Origin: Anthostomella pinea
Lineage: Eukaryota; Ascomycota; Sordariomycetes; Xylariales; Xylariaceae
Assembly: GCA_963556695.1 (NCBI GenBank)
Contig: CAUWAG010000020.1
Location: 5,828,001 to 5,892,000, forward strand
DNA length: 64,000 bases
Direction of reading: 5' to 3'
The notes below the pieces were generated by a model. That model had not been told where the DNA came from, did no database searches, and saw only the letters and a list, made by a program, of their open reading frames with translations. A program made the position numbers and the translations under genes. Below are positions 44,291 to 56,230 of the stretch, in pieces. Position 1 is the first letter of the stretch, and every line of letters starts with the position of its first letter.

Positions 44291-46062
44291 ACGGGATCTG
44301 TTCAACCAACCTGATCCAATGTTGCGGAAGGGACTTGGAATTGGCTGCTCCGGTCAACAATCTGTTAGATGATACCCCATCAATCGACAATCCAAGGATA
44401 GACCGCTTGGCGTCTAACATCAATCACGATCTCTTGATGCCTGACACACGGCGCTGTTTCTGTTTTGGGATGGCGAGTCATTGGGTTGGGCTTTTCCCCT
44501 CACCAAGGACATCTATTCCTTGTTGGCCTTCGCTTGATGCTCGAGCATTCGTGGCGCCCTTGGCCGACTTTGCAAGTCGCAGCAGCTTCATGGTGTGGGA
44601 CTCCAGCCGCTTTGGGCCTCGGTCATGTCGCTCATTTCGGCTTAGATGAAGGTCAATATCATTGTAACCACCTCCACTCAATCCGCTTCGAGGTATGGTC
44701 GAAGAGCTGATTTCGGTCACTTCTCGGCCGTCGTTCTCGAGTATGGCGTGCGTGTCACACCTAATCAGGTCTACCAAGCTACCTGTGTTGAGGCATATGG
44801 ACGGTGTGCCTGTGCTAAGTCAGCACCACGACTCTGTCGTAGGGAAGGGACATCTCCGACAGGTGTAGGTACTGTGGCGTGATTTTGGGGTCACCGAATA
44901 AGCAGCCAGTGAATCATGGCTCCTCATCCCAAGACAAAGATCAGATATGCTGCTCGGGATGTCGTCCTGGAACACCTGGAGGGGGAAGAAACGTCAATTT
45001 GATGATCCAGCTATGATATAGACCTTGCCACGACACCCTTCATGTTGCCGATTAAGACACAATTGATAATGTTTATTCATCCACCGTGCTGAAAATTGTT
45101 CAATCGTTCTCTGGACTTGAATCCTGCATTCTTTCTTACTTGAGCGGTTACCCCCGAGACCGTCCAGAAGGTAACGTGCCAATGCGGCTCCGCCGTGGTC
45201 CGGCCCCTTGCTTTCGATAAGCTACCTCATGGCCCAACGTTCCCGGCAGCGGGCTGAATCGTATGCGGCAACGGGACACCTGGAGGTGTCCGGAGTGTGT
45301 GTACATCTGGTAATCAGGGAATATGGTGGTTGTCCATCGCTGTCCCCTATCAGGCACTTCAACCGGTGGCCATCTTGAGCGTGCCTTGCTACGCATCATA
45401 CACGAGATATATCACTCATCGGGCTGTGGGATGAGCCGCACGAGACGGTGTCGGGCACCAAGGTGATAAAATATACTCTTTTAGATACCTAAAGTTGTCT
45501 CCACGACTATATATCTAATAGTAGAACACCCTTGGCTTATGCGCATTATCCGTGGCGAGTCCCATTGTATGATGGCAGAAGAGGCTGCTGGTCTGAAGTG
45601 ACGACGCTCCTGCTACTAATTGCATTGTCAAGTGGTCGTCCACCGCACAACGAGTCACGGAACCGAACCACTTGGATCATGACTTATTTCCCAGGACTCG
45701 TATTCCTATGTGAGCTCATCTTCGCGGCGCAAGCCCATAGACTCGGGGGTAAGCGACTCGAGGTTGTCTAAACTTTGGGTAGTCCACGTCAAGGGAGGCC
45801 CGATGCGCGCTGTTCACACATTATAGCGCCACCGAGTGTATTGCTAGGTTGGTTCCTTCCTAGGCGATGGCAATATTGCAGATCACTAATGACGCACATT
45901 GTCTGCTGTTGTCGTAGATCAACAGGACGTGTATGTCAGCGTTGTCTATTATAGGTACCTTAGCCAGTCGATGTCGTCATAAAGTGGACATACTGGAATA
46001 GATTTAGCTCTAGTCATTGTATTATCAACCATACGTTTGGCAGGGAGACCGGGTAGCCCTAG
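44291..46062. other. Gene-poor 1.8-kb stretch
   Basis: No supportable gene. ORFs of 60-99 codons lie on both strands but have no recognisable family. The stretch around 45450-45530 is more AT-rich. No RNA gene was spotted. Confidence 0.4.
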
Positions 46063-46395
46063 ATGGGCCGGGCCAGATCTACACTCTTGCCCATGCTGGC
46101 CGTGGACTGGCTGTCTACGAGGATGCGAGGAACATTCGAAAAGTATAAGAAGTATTATGAAAGGAGAAACGCAATGCTGGCTGCCGCTATCGGCTACGGC
46201 ATCATCAACAGCAAAACCTCGGTGAATTACATGACCCTGTTTCCCACGGCCAAGCCGACTCGTGAGGAGCTGGACTTGGCCGTCCAAGACATCCCTGACG
46301 ACGACTACAACATAATGCAGAACACGATTCTCGACGACAAAAATATCGCTAAGAAGGCTGAGCCGGACAATGCTTACGGTTCTAATTCTGACTGA
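46063..46395 (+). CDS. Hypothetical protein, 110 aa
   Basis: The frame from ATG 46063 to the TGA at 46393 has a plausible protein look: a helical charged part (GTFEKYKKYYERRNAML) and an acidic C-terminus (LAVQDIPDDDYNIMQN). There is no signal peptide. No family recognised; an overlapping antisense ORF (45949-46416) is longer but reads like a shadow. It could also be the last exon of a larger, lost gene. Confidence 0.35.
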   Translation: MGRARSTLLPMLAVDWLSTRMRGTFEKYKKYYERRNAMLAAAIGYGIINSKTSVNYMTLFPTAKPTREELDLAVQDIPDDDYNIMQNTILDDKNIAKKAEPDNAYGSNSD

Positions 46396-46616
46396 ATTTG
46401 GTCTACAAAGAGGCACGCGGGGAACAGAGCAAGACTGAGGGGGGAAGACAGCTGTTCACCCAATTGCCAATTGGTGTTCTGTGTTCTATATATCAGGTTC
46501 CGAGGAACTATCTAGAGGGCGTTGTGGGCGGGCACGATGTTTAGATCTGATTTCGCATGGTGTCAAATAGTCGTGTACGATAGGTTTGTCGAATAAAATA
46601 GATTTGTTTTCCCGGA

Positions 46617-47566
46617 TCATGTTCTCTCTCGTATGCAATACGTAACCTGCTTTCCAGCCCAGCCTCCAGTCACTCCCCCTATGTTCAATATTTCTTTCAG
46701 CAACTCGGCTTCCCGCACCGCATTTAAAAACATTGGAAAGTTCCACATGTCGCGATGGATCTCAACCCCGTAGCAAAGTTCTCGGAAAAGGTCAATGGAG
46801 AGCCCAAAGAACCGAAGAGCCTCCAACCGCAGCTCATGGCGCTTCAGCTTTTGCCGATCCGTCCAGACGATGGTTTGCTACTGGCATCCCTCCGGTCCGC
46901 AAACGCATCCTCGTCCCACGTGCGAGCCATCTAGAACATGCGCTCGCACTCGGCCGCGCGGCCGCGTCCATGGACGTGTCAGCGGTGTTGCACACGGGAC
47001 ACGGGACACTGACACGCAAATCCCCACACGTGCGCGAGCTTCGCCGCCCGGTCCGCCATACACACCTCAATGTACGTGACCGTGATCTCGTCCCCGTTCC
47101 TGATGTCGCGGGCCGCCACGACGCGCGCGGGGTGCTTGGGATCGGAAGAGCTTACCATATCAGCGTTGTTCGCGCACGAGTGGTTGAAGCGGCTGATCGT
47201 AAGACAGAGCATCGAGCCCCAGCCGTTGGTGGCATATTTGTACGGGACGCTCAGGTAGTGCCCGGACGAGAACTTTACTGCCGGGTTTTTGGCCACGTAT
47301 TGATATGCGATCGCTTTGAAGGTGGTTTCGCAGTCAGTCCGGCGGTACTCGTGCAGCTGCATGACCTCGGCCTGCTAGCTGCTGCTCAGCGCGTCGAATA
47401 CTCTGAGAATCTTGGCGCTGTAGACTGTCGTGTCCGGCGACGGTCCCGCGGTACCTGTGATGATGGGTTTCTTGCGGAGGAGAGTCGTGCCGGCTGGAGT
47501 GTCTCGCACTGTGAAAACACCGGTTCCTTTCGACGCCGTCTTGTGCATCTGGATGTAGCTCGACAT
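46617..47566 (-). pseudogene. SET-domain protein pseudogene
   Basis: The minus strand encodes recognisable SET-domain pieces: a start (GTGVFTVRDTPAGTTLL), the core SRFNHSCANNADM, then ARDIRNGDEITVTYI and a post-SET start WGFACQCP. The frame is broken by an in-frame TAG at 47377-47375 (a CAG-to-TAG change), then by a 7-bp tandem duplication (GTGTCCC) around 46997-47010 that shifts the frame in the Cys-rich post-SET motif. The C-terminal piece (LEALRFFGLSIDLFRELC) follows in yet another frame, with a TAG before it. In intact form, relatives are small lysine methyltransferase-like proteins of unknown target. Three independent lesions make it non-functional. Confidence 0.65.
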
Positions 47567-48247
47567 CTTACCTTTCGTTTTTCCCAGAAAGCTTCAGCGA
47601 AATTAGAGAAAAGTTGGTCTGGATAATCCCAAACCGCAGTAGGCTGATGTGATGGGCTTATATTAACTTCTCGTAAACAATGCGGACAAGGACAGATTGC
47701 CTGATTGATTCCAGTCCCACGCAGGAAAATCGAAAGAGGCATTCGACGCTCTCACTTTCTTTCTTCCCTTGGCATGCCGACCTTCTTGTACAACCCGCGA
47801 GTTGTTTTGAGGAGTCCTTTATCAAGCAATGGCCTGGAACAGGACCCCGTGGGCCCGTGGTAAGGCAAGTCTCAGATCACAGGCATGGACAGGGGATTCC
47901 TCGTTGCGGGTTACGTGGACGTCCAAGAGACGATCTCTTCGACAGTGGTGTCTTTATGACACAATGAGTTGCTCCAGTAGTGTATGCGCGAGGGCTAGTG
48001 AAGTTCCTGAAAGCCGACTCTCCCGTTAAGCTACAACTCATGGGCAATGTGTCCAGTTCGTCAGCCCAACAGATCGTGCCCAGACTTTTGCTATTCTGGT
48101 CGACCGCATAGCCGCAATAGACTGACGTTAACTCTCTACCTCGTGGCTCATACAGAACACTATTTGAAGCTTACGAAAAGTCTAAGCTCAGACTCCGACC
48201 CGAGACCCTGAGACCAAACCTGCACGTTCTGTTTGAGTATCCAAAGA
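47567..48247. other. Intergenic region
   Basis: About 680 bp. A minus ORF (47386-47742) overlaps the SET pseudogene 5' side and could hold an older upstream exon; otherwise nothing seen. Confidence 0.35.
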
Positions 48248-49838
48248 CTAGCCCGTCATGACCGAGTCATCATCTGCGCCAGTGTCGCTAGCTCCACTGC
48301 TCGTCTGTATCTGTATCGATCCGCCTGAGATGTTGATCGTAAAGGGCGATAGGTTCTTCGAGAAGGAAGCCCACGTGAATGCCACCAGCCGGCTATTCAC
48401 TTCCTCTGGCACGATCCTGCCGACCTTCATGACCTTGATGTTGTATTCGATGGTGTAGAGTTTGGAGAAGTCGATCCTCGAAGTCGGCTGAAGTTCGACT
48501 GTTTGCTTCTCAAGGATCATATGGAGTGGGTCTCTTTCCAAGGCTTCTCCGACTTCGAGGGTTACACCTTGGCCTTTGAGGACAAGGGCTGCGTGATGTT
48601 CCCCATTAATCCCTGCTTTACCAGTGGCTTGTCCCTCATAGGTGTGGACGGGAACAGCTAGGCAATGGGTCTTGTACGTTTGAACCACTATAAACCAGCT
48701 GACTTTGACGTGAATCTTTTCTGACCAGCCAGCAATATCGACCAGTGCGTCATCAGAAACCGTAGATGCCGGTGCAGGTTGAGGCCACAGAATCTTGAAA
48801 ACGCCACCCCTCTTGAAAGATGTGCGACGCTTCCCTGGGTCGACAACACGAAAACCTGGCTCATATGTCAGATTGACTAGTTCACTCCGTCACAATGAGT
48901 GTGACCCTTCGGTGGAACTCACCAGGATCCAGATGTTTCTTGGACACCGCTGCGCGCGAGTCTCTCCTAGTAGGTGGCGCCTTCGGGGAGGCATTGTAAG
49001 CTTCAGACATAAGTGGATTCACTGTCGGGCGATGAGCGCTCTGGGGCATGTTATAAACCGGATCGGGATGGCGGTACAGCTCAACCTGATCGAGACTCGG
49101 GTACGGCGCATAGTAAGGGGGCGCAGGAAATGGAGCACCCGGCGGCGGATACAAAGGAGGTGGCCTCTGTTGATAGTAGCTAGTTTCGTAGCTGGCTATA
49201 CGGTCGCGCGAGGACCTTCGATGAAGGGAATGTGGTGTCGAGACCATAGTGGTTTGAACACTTGGGTCTCGTCGGCCCCCATTGGCCATCGAATAGTCAG
49301 GCACAGTCGGCTTCGACCTGTCGTTCTCAACAACAACAAGCGGTTTGCTAGTATTGTAGATTCGTGGCTTGTCCCTTACGGATGCTGATCCACCAGTATG
49401 TATGGTGATATGTCCATTTGAAGTTCTGCGTCGAGGCCGTGGCATCTCGTCGGGTTCATGCCTGGATGATGGCGACGACATCAAGGCATCGCCGAGTCTC
49501 CGCTGGAGGTCATCAACCTGTGACTGATCCGTATGGATTCTCCTCCTCTGCTGCTCGACCTCGCTCTCGAGCTGGTCATTCCTATCGCATTGAGCTCGCC
49601 AGCGTGCCTCGACCTCCTTCCGTTCCTTGTGAGCCCTAGATAGCTCCATGTCCATCTGGAGACATTTCTCTCTCCACCGCTCCACCTGAACGTTCGCCTG
49701 ACCTAACGCTTCTTGAAGACCAAGGAGCTCGTGGCGCAGACCGTGCAAGACTGGATGTTGGCCACGTTCACTGCCGGAGTCATTACTGCCGTCAGTTGCA
49801 AAAGTGACCGAGGGCCTGCGTCCCAAACGGTGGCTCAT
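48248..49838 (-). CDS. DUF6590-domain protein with coiled-coil N-terminus
   Basis: Two exons: 49838-48923 and 48855-48248, with a 67-nt intron at 48856-48922; 507 aa. Residues 25-110 form a charged coiled coil (LGLQEALGQANVQVERW, RWRAQCDRNDQLESEVEQQ). A low-complexity Pro/Tyr/Ser/Arg-rich middle follows (RPPPLYPPPGAPFPAPPYY). The last 190 residues are the DUF6590 region: GKRRTSFKRGGVFKILWPQP, then CLAVPVHTYEGQ and SKLYTIEYNIKVMKVGRI. The domain is common in fungi, often multi-copy, with no known activity. No membrane segment is seen. Orientation is opposite to the NLR-like gene. Confidence 0.8.
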
Positions 49839-52403
49839 ATTGACCTGTATAAGTACAACCAATGTGGACTGGCCTGGTTCCGTTGGCGGGATAGAAGGTC
49901 GTAGACATGCGATAGACTATGTTGACTGTCGGACATATGGACGGTCACTTCAGCCCTGGCATGGTAGGTAGCTACCCCATGAATTCCATCGAGCCGGCAT
50001 TTGATTGAGTCTGTAATCCAGGAGTGAGGTATGACGGGGCCTCTAATCGAGTCGCCCGTAAGTTCGATACACTGATGTGTCCTAAAGCTGACATGAGGCC
50101 TGACAGGGCAGCATGAGTCCTGGTATGCATGGTCGGGCAGAGAGGCTCAGCAGGCCATGTGTTTTGCAGGAGGAACTCCCACGTCTTGAGCTTGGACCAC
50201 CTTTCGCCATGGCTTTTGTGCTTATGTCATGTTCGACCTCCCGTCGCTCCGCCTCACCGGCTCCCCGGGGCCCCTGCCCCCATCCCTCCGCAGATCAGTC
50301 CTGCCAATCAGACTTCGTGAAGAACGCCTCGGACGCCTTTCGCAGAGCTGGAAACTTGAAAGCTTGGGCATCAATGCTGATGCTGACACACGGGACGAAT
50401 GACTTGCCTCGCTTACGCACCTGCTTCTTAAGCCCCCGTCTGCCCAGTGCCCACCCCCCTCCTCTCCCTTCTTCCTTCCTTCTCAACCAACTTTCCTCTC
50501 TACCTTGGCCACCGCACTCAATCTCATCGCTCTCTCGTCGACCTTCTCTGCTCTTAGCATTAGGTACTCAACAGTTCATTGTCTGTCACTATCCGATTGT
50601 TCCCTGTCCAGGCGCAATCTGTAAGATAGCTAGCTAACCAAACCTGCTTATAGGTTACGCCACCATCAACATATCATTCGAAATGGATATGAACACTACG
50701 ACAGGCCTTTGACAATCTCTTCGTTCCTCCTTTATCTCTTATCCTCTTGCGAGTCTGAGATTTACTCCCGTTTTCCTCTTATTGTTACAACCTCTCAAAT
50801 ACCCACACGACCTCGCTAATCTGTTTTGTTCCCTTTGCGCCTCGACTGTCGAATTAAAGAACTCGTCGAATAATATCAGCAGAGCCGAAACTTTGATCAC
50901 GTACGACTCCTATCTGGGACATGAGGGCTTCATCAAACAACAAACACAGGACTCCATCATCTGAGCATCTCCGGTAGCTGCCCAGTCAAGGAATAATACC
51001 TTACCCCATCCACGTCCATGACAACAATACTCTCCCCCGCCGGGGATTTCTTCCTCCAGTCAGTCATAACACACATCGTTTCCGTTGCCTCTGTAATCAT
51101 TAAGGCCATGGGTGTCACTCGTTCCAGGACTTCAGTTGCTGCCATGACCATTGCTCACTCGGTTCTCTCACTTTTGTTTGTAATCATCAACTCCTTTGAG
51201 CAATTCAGCATCCGCTATTTCTCTTTTCATCCGTTTGGTCTCGCCCTTCTACTTGCGAGGTCCAGGGGCAACGTACCCACACAACACTCGGTTTTCTATA
51301 CCCGCCCGCCGAATTGGATAACGACGAACGATCACGAAAGACATTCTTTGACTATCGGATCGACTTGCGGTGCCCTCGCGCCTTATTTTATTGATGCAGT
51401 GCAGTACCTGTGGGGGTTTTCGTCACCTCCTGCTGTCCATATCGGCATCAGCAACCTGAACCGACGACTACACATATTTCAGGCTATGAGATATGGAGAG
51501 AAGCGCGACAATACGAGACTGGTTGGCAACACCTGGAGGCCGCTTAGTTCTGGGAACCACGGATTGCATTCGATCTCAATCATGCAATCTGCCCAGAACG
51601 CGGTCGCCAGGGTGCCTTCTTTCGGCCAGCACGGGGCATTGACGTCCCGACTACGACGAGTGCTTTCATATTTGGGTCCTACTACGGGACTACTAACTAG
51701 AGAAGGGATTTATTACTCGCAAATGCGTGGTCGGAAGCCGAGGCCTCCACCGCCTCCGCCGCCTCCTCCACGACCGGAACCTATCTGGTACCACATTTGA
51801 TACATACACGTGGGCCTTCTCTTACGGGGTCAACATTTCTTTCCACGATGGATAATATGTGTGGCAGAGTCATTTCTTGCGGACGAACGGGATATAGTCG
51901 GGCTTATTTAGATTGGCAGGACGTTGAATTTTCCTATAATCGGTTACTTGGGCTTTTCTTTGTTGTCAGGATTCATGTTACCCTTCGTACCTACTCACAC
52001 TCACTAGCACCTCAAGAGTCATTTGTTGGCGTACCAATGTAATTTCTGCCGTGTCCGCCTTGTAGTGTGCTCTATCATGGGCAAACATGCTTAATATAGG
52101 CTTCCGGGTCTGACGCCGACATATTACACCCGCAGGTTCATTGCTCTGCAGTTGCCTACAGCCTTCTCCTGTCTTCGGAGCAGCCGAGGCAGACTGGCAG
52201 GCAGATTGAGCTGACATAGCCCACAGCTCCCATGCAGCCACGCTGCACGCATCGCCAATCAGGACCGAGCGGACATGTAGGCCAGCCAAGTCTCGAGTGC
52301 TTATGAGGGCGTAGGTCCCCGCACCGCTGTGTTCCCATCGTGCTCCGTCCAACCCAGACCAACGAACGAACCGCAGTGGATAGCTTCGCCAGGGCCCGCG
52401 AAA
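49839..52403. other. Long leader-like region with an orphan 260-codon ORF
   Basis: About 2.5 kb upstream of the STAND gene. A strongly pyrimidine-rich tract at about 50430-50530 resembles a fungal core promoter. A GTAAGA...CTAAC...TATAG intron-like stretch at about 50621-50653 and a short ATG ORF of nine codons at 50683 follow. An ORF of 260 codons (51018-51800) ends in a Pro-run tail (RGRKPRPPPPPPPP); it has no recognised family. This may be a transcribed leader or non-coding RNA gene; evidence is weak. Confidence 0.35.
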
Positions 52404-55395
52404 ATGGCCGAAGTCCTCGGTTCCATCGCCGCCGCTGTCCAGCTGGTCGAGTGTGGCAACAAGGGGTATCAACGCTTCAAGCGGGTGCGCAAGGCTCCAC
52501 GGCACCTGGCAGCACAGCTCGAAGATGTTCTCAACAAGGTCTCGCTGCTGGAAAAGCTCAAAGCTAACGGCTCGTCGACTGAGGTGCTCGCTACATTGAC
52601 GGACCAGGCATTGGCAGAAGCTAGGAAGCTTGTGGGCTTGATTGACTACCCAGCTCTTGCCGGTCCAGCTATCGCAGGTCAAACACCACAAACTCTGGAA
52701 TCATGGCGTGACAGGCTGCGGTTACGATGGAACTTTGTGCGTAAAGAGGGAAAGCTTGATCGCTTACACCGAGCTATTGAAGAGCGCGTGCCCTGGCTCA
52801 TCCTGACTTATCTCGAGAGCCACATGAACAAACCCCTTGGAGCTGGATTCAAGACATTCTACGACATGGATGTGAGCTGCCAAACAACGTGAGTTCTTGC
52901 AGTTGGTGCTGATGCAGTTCAAGGTCCCAGGCCAATTCGAACCGCAGCTAGTAACTGCCCCTGCTACAAGTCAGGTATCATTGCCACCATCTTACCACAC
53001 TTTCGAAAACAAGATGCCCCTCTGGAGAAACAGTTTTTACGGTCGGAGTGATGAGCTACATATGTTACAGCAGATGCTGGAGGCCTCTCTGAAACAGCCA
53101 AGGGCTGCCGTGATAGGACTTCCTGGCATAGGGTACGTGTTCTGAAATCGCATCTTATCAGCTGGTTTCATCAGTTCATCTTGGTTACTAAAGAACCACA
53201 GGAAGACGCGGCTGGTTTTCGAATACGTTCGTACTGCTCAAGTTTTATCTCGAGAGCCATTCATACTTCGAATTTGTGCCACCAACGAGACACGACTTGG
53301 AGAGAGCCTCCAAGAGCTGGCGTTGACCCTGAATCCAATGCATTCCCAGGACAGGCGGAAACCCAGCGTCACTTGCGTCCTTGAACGACTCAACGTAAAA
53401 TCGGGCAATCCATTGTTTTTGATTGTGGACGACGTCCAAGATGCCAATATCACCTACGAAGGGACCCGGTTGACAGACTTGTTACCAGATAACCCCTCAA
53501 TCACAATACTATTCACAGCCCGTGATAAACTTCAAGTCTCTGGCTTTGTTTCCAAAAACTGTACGATCAGTCTGGGACCGCTGTCTCAAGCGGAAAGCCA
53601 GCAGATGTTGCTCGAAGATTCAACTGACTCTGAACCCGACCGCCAAGCCGCGGAACAACTGGCAGCCAGGTTGAATAGTTGGCCCTTGACTATCGCCCAA
53701 GCCAGGTCCTTCACGGAACAAAGCAGCATCAGTCTTCCCGCATATCTCGAACTACTGGACGCTGAGCCCTACCGGCTGCTACAACACAAGATCAGGGACG
53801 GACCCGAAGAGACTCGGCGATCTCTTGTCCAATCGCTACTCGATCTTAGCCATTCAATCCACGAGGAGAACACCTTGGCCTACCAAGTCCTCAACTTAAC
53901 TGCTTGCTTCGATAATACCAAGGTCCCTCGCGTTCTATACTCAGCTGCCGGAAAAGGGGTGGAAAGAGTGGACTTGACCACCGCGGTAGGAGTCCTGCAC
54001 CGACACGGTCTCATTGACCGGTGCGAAGATGAGGCTATCAGCATAAACAGTGTAGTACATACCATCGTGCGGCATCGACTCGTCTTTACACCCGCCTTGC
54101 AGCATTATCTAGAACTAGCAAAGAACGCAGTCCTCGCAATACTACCAGAGAGGCAGGCCCTTGAAGCTGCCATCCAGCAAGCGAACCCCTGCACCCAACA
54201 CGCCATGTCCGTCCTCAATATCTACACAGCCCATGCCCACCTCGCGCGCGACGACTCCCTAGCCGCCCTATCCTCAAAGCTCATCTGGCACCTCCAGTCC
54301 CAAGGCTCCTACTCCGAAGCCCTCACCTACTCGAAAACCGCACAAGCACTCCTCTCCACCACCTTCGGGACAGAACACCCCCTTACCATAGCCGCTCGCT
54401 CCGACCTCGCGCGGAGCCTCTACCAAACCGGCCAGCTCCTCGAAGCCGATCGCGAAATGCAGGTCGTAGCCGCGGCCCAGCAGCGCGTACAGGGCCCGCA
54501 CCACACCGCCACCATCAGCGCCATGAACCAGCTCGCGACCATCAAGTGCGGGCTCCGTGACCATGCCGAAGCAGAGCGTCTGTACGTCCAGGTCTGGAAC
54601 GCGCAGCAGACGGTCCTTGGCGCGGGCCACGTGCACACGCTCGCGACGAGGCAGAACCTCGCTATCGCGGTGCAGAGCCAGGGCCCGGCGCGGTACGTTG
54701 AGGCGGAAGCGCACTTCCGGGCCGTGCTGGCCGCGAAACGAGGCCAGCGGGGCGGGGGGCATGATATGGATATAGAAACAGAAACAGACACAGATCGAGA
54801 TACAGAAACTGATACAGAGATAGAAGACAGAGACAGAGACAGAGACTACTACACCACACTCTCCAACCTCGGCACCGTCCTCCTCCTCCAACGCCGCCTC
54901 GAAGCAGCCTGGCAGCACCACACCGTCGTCCTGTCCTGGCGGCGCGCCGCCCTGGGCCCGTCGCACCCAGAAACCATCGGCAGTCTTACCAACACAGCGC
55001 GCATACTGCAAGAGCTCGGAGGCCCCGCCAGCGCCAGCGCCAGCGTCTACCTAGCCGCGGCAGAAGCAATATGGCGCGAGGGGGTGGAGTGGTACGAGAG
55101 CGTGTTTGGACGCGAGCATTACGAGACGTTGAATGCGCAGATGAATCTGGCGACGGTGCTGCATCGGAGGGGCAGGTGGGCGGAGGCGCTGGGGGTTGCA
55201 AGGGGGGTTTGTGCGGTGAGGAGGCGGAGGTTGGGGCCGAGGCATGGGGATACGGTGGCGGTTGGGCGGTGGGTTGGGGGGCTGGGGGAGTGGTTGGGTG
55301 GGGTGGGGGATTGGGAGGGTGAGGATGATGGGGGAGAGGATGATGGGGGAGATGCGAAATGGGGAGATGGGGATCTTGTTGAGCTGTGTTCTTGA
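52404..55395 (+). CDS. STAND (NLR-like) NTPase with TPR C-terminus
   Basis: Three exons: 52404-52871, 52918-53132, 53202-55395. Introns are 46 and 69 nt; 958 aa. Residues 1-130 are a helical fungal N-terminal domain (VLGSIAAAVQLVECGNKGY). An NB-ARC-type NTPase follows: Walker A in AVIGLPGIGKTRL (about 220-232) with intron 2 inside it, Walker B in LFLIVDDVQD (about 298-307), and TARDKL as the sensor. From about residue 570 on, kinesin-light-chain-type TPRs appear (GSYSEALTYSKTAQALL, LIEADREMQ-like helix pairs, HPLTIAARSDLARSLYQTGQ). An acidic repeat of Glu-Thr/Asp-Arg pairs interrupts them at about 750-777. Fungal STAND proteins of this layout are candidates for self/non-self recognition and programmed cell death; that role is inferred. 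Confidence 0.85.
54766..54845 (+). repeat. Degenerate GAYAGA/ACAGAN hexanucleotide repeat inside the STAND gene
   Basis: About 80 bp made of GATATAGAAACAGA-like units encode a mixed Glu/Asp/Thr/Arg run inside the TPR array. The frame is kept throughout, so the run adds about 26 residues between helical repeats. Confidence 0.7.
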
Positions 55396-56230
55396 TAGAG
55401 AGTGTTCAGATATATGTAACCAATGGTATATCAAGACATAGGAGAGACGACTGAGGACTTCTTGGAGGTCATGCTCCAGCTTGTCGTCTATTAGGTTAGC
55501 ATTACAACATGATCCAGGTCAAGATATCAAAAATTGCTCATGTTAATCAAACACGCCATCATCGCAGGAGAAGGGACGAGTCATTGGAACATTATAATTC
55601 ATTGTAATCTCTATTACCCTATCGAGGTTCGACAGTCATGGTATCCCCTTGTATCACACCGTAACAACACCCGACGATGACCCACAGAACCCCGGCGGAA
55701 TTTCAACGCTATTCCGCAAATGCTACACATCATATTCAGGTCGCTGAGTGATACTGCCACAGGCAGGCATATGCCCAGTAATTCGCGTCAAATGCGCCGC
55801 CTCTGGGGCTTCCGCATCACGAACCCGGGTCGCATTTGAGACAACGACCCGAAAACAACTGTCGCCTTGGGTTGTGGGGAGAGGGCCACGCGATGATAGT
55901 CGTCATGCTGCCAGCCGGCAGCGGTCCGTGTCCGCAGTCCCACAGACTCGGGACTTGTGTGTCAGTAGGGCTATTGTGCGAAGTCGCAGCTAGCACGTTG
56001 TTATCGGTAGACGGTAGGCGCATGGGTATAGTAGATGTTGTAAAAATGTGTAGCCAAGGTTTCGGTGCTCGATGAGCGCGGTTGGACATGTTGACATTAT
56101 TGATGTGGTCGTTGACGGTCTCACAGACAGTACAGACCGTGTCGTCGAAAAGGGCCGCAAGACAGATGATCGTAAGTCGTTGGAGCGCGGCGTCCTTCCT
56201 TCCCCTTCTCCTCCTCTTGGGATGGTCCGC
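55396..56230. other. Intergenic region
   Basis: About 830 bp with no recognised gene; ORFs on both strands (e.g. 55817-56089 minus) have no features. Confidence 0.4.

Noticed and set aside
46733..47626. 297-codon plus-strand ORF
   Set aside because: It lies antisense to the SET pseudogene, whose conserved motifs are on the minus strand; the plus translation is Arg/Val-rich without structure.
54766..54845. Repeat tract considered as a CRISPR-like array
   Set aside because: The units are contiguous degenerate hexanucleotides inside a eukaryotic coding frame, with no spacers; CRISPR arrays are not expected in fungi.
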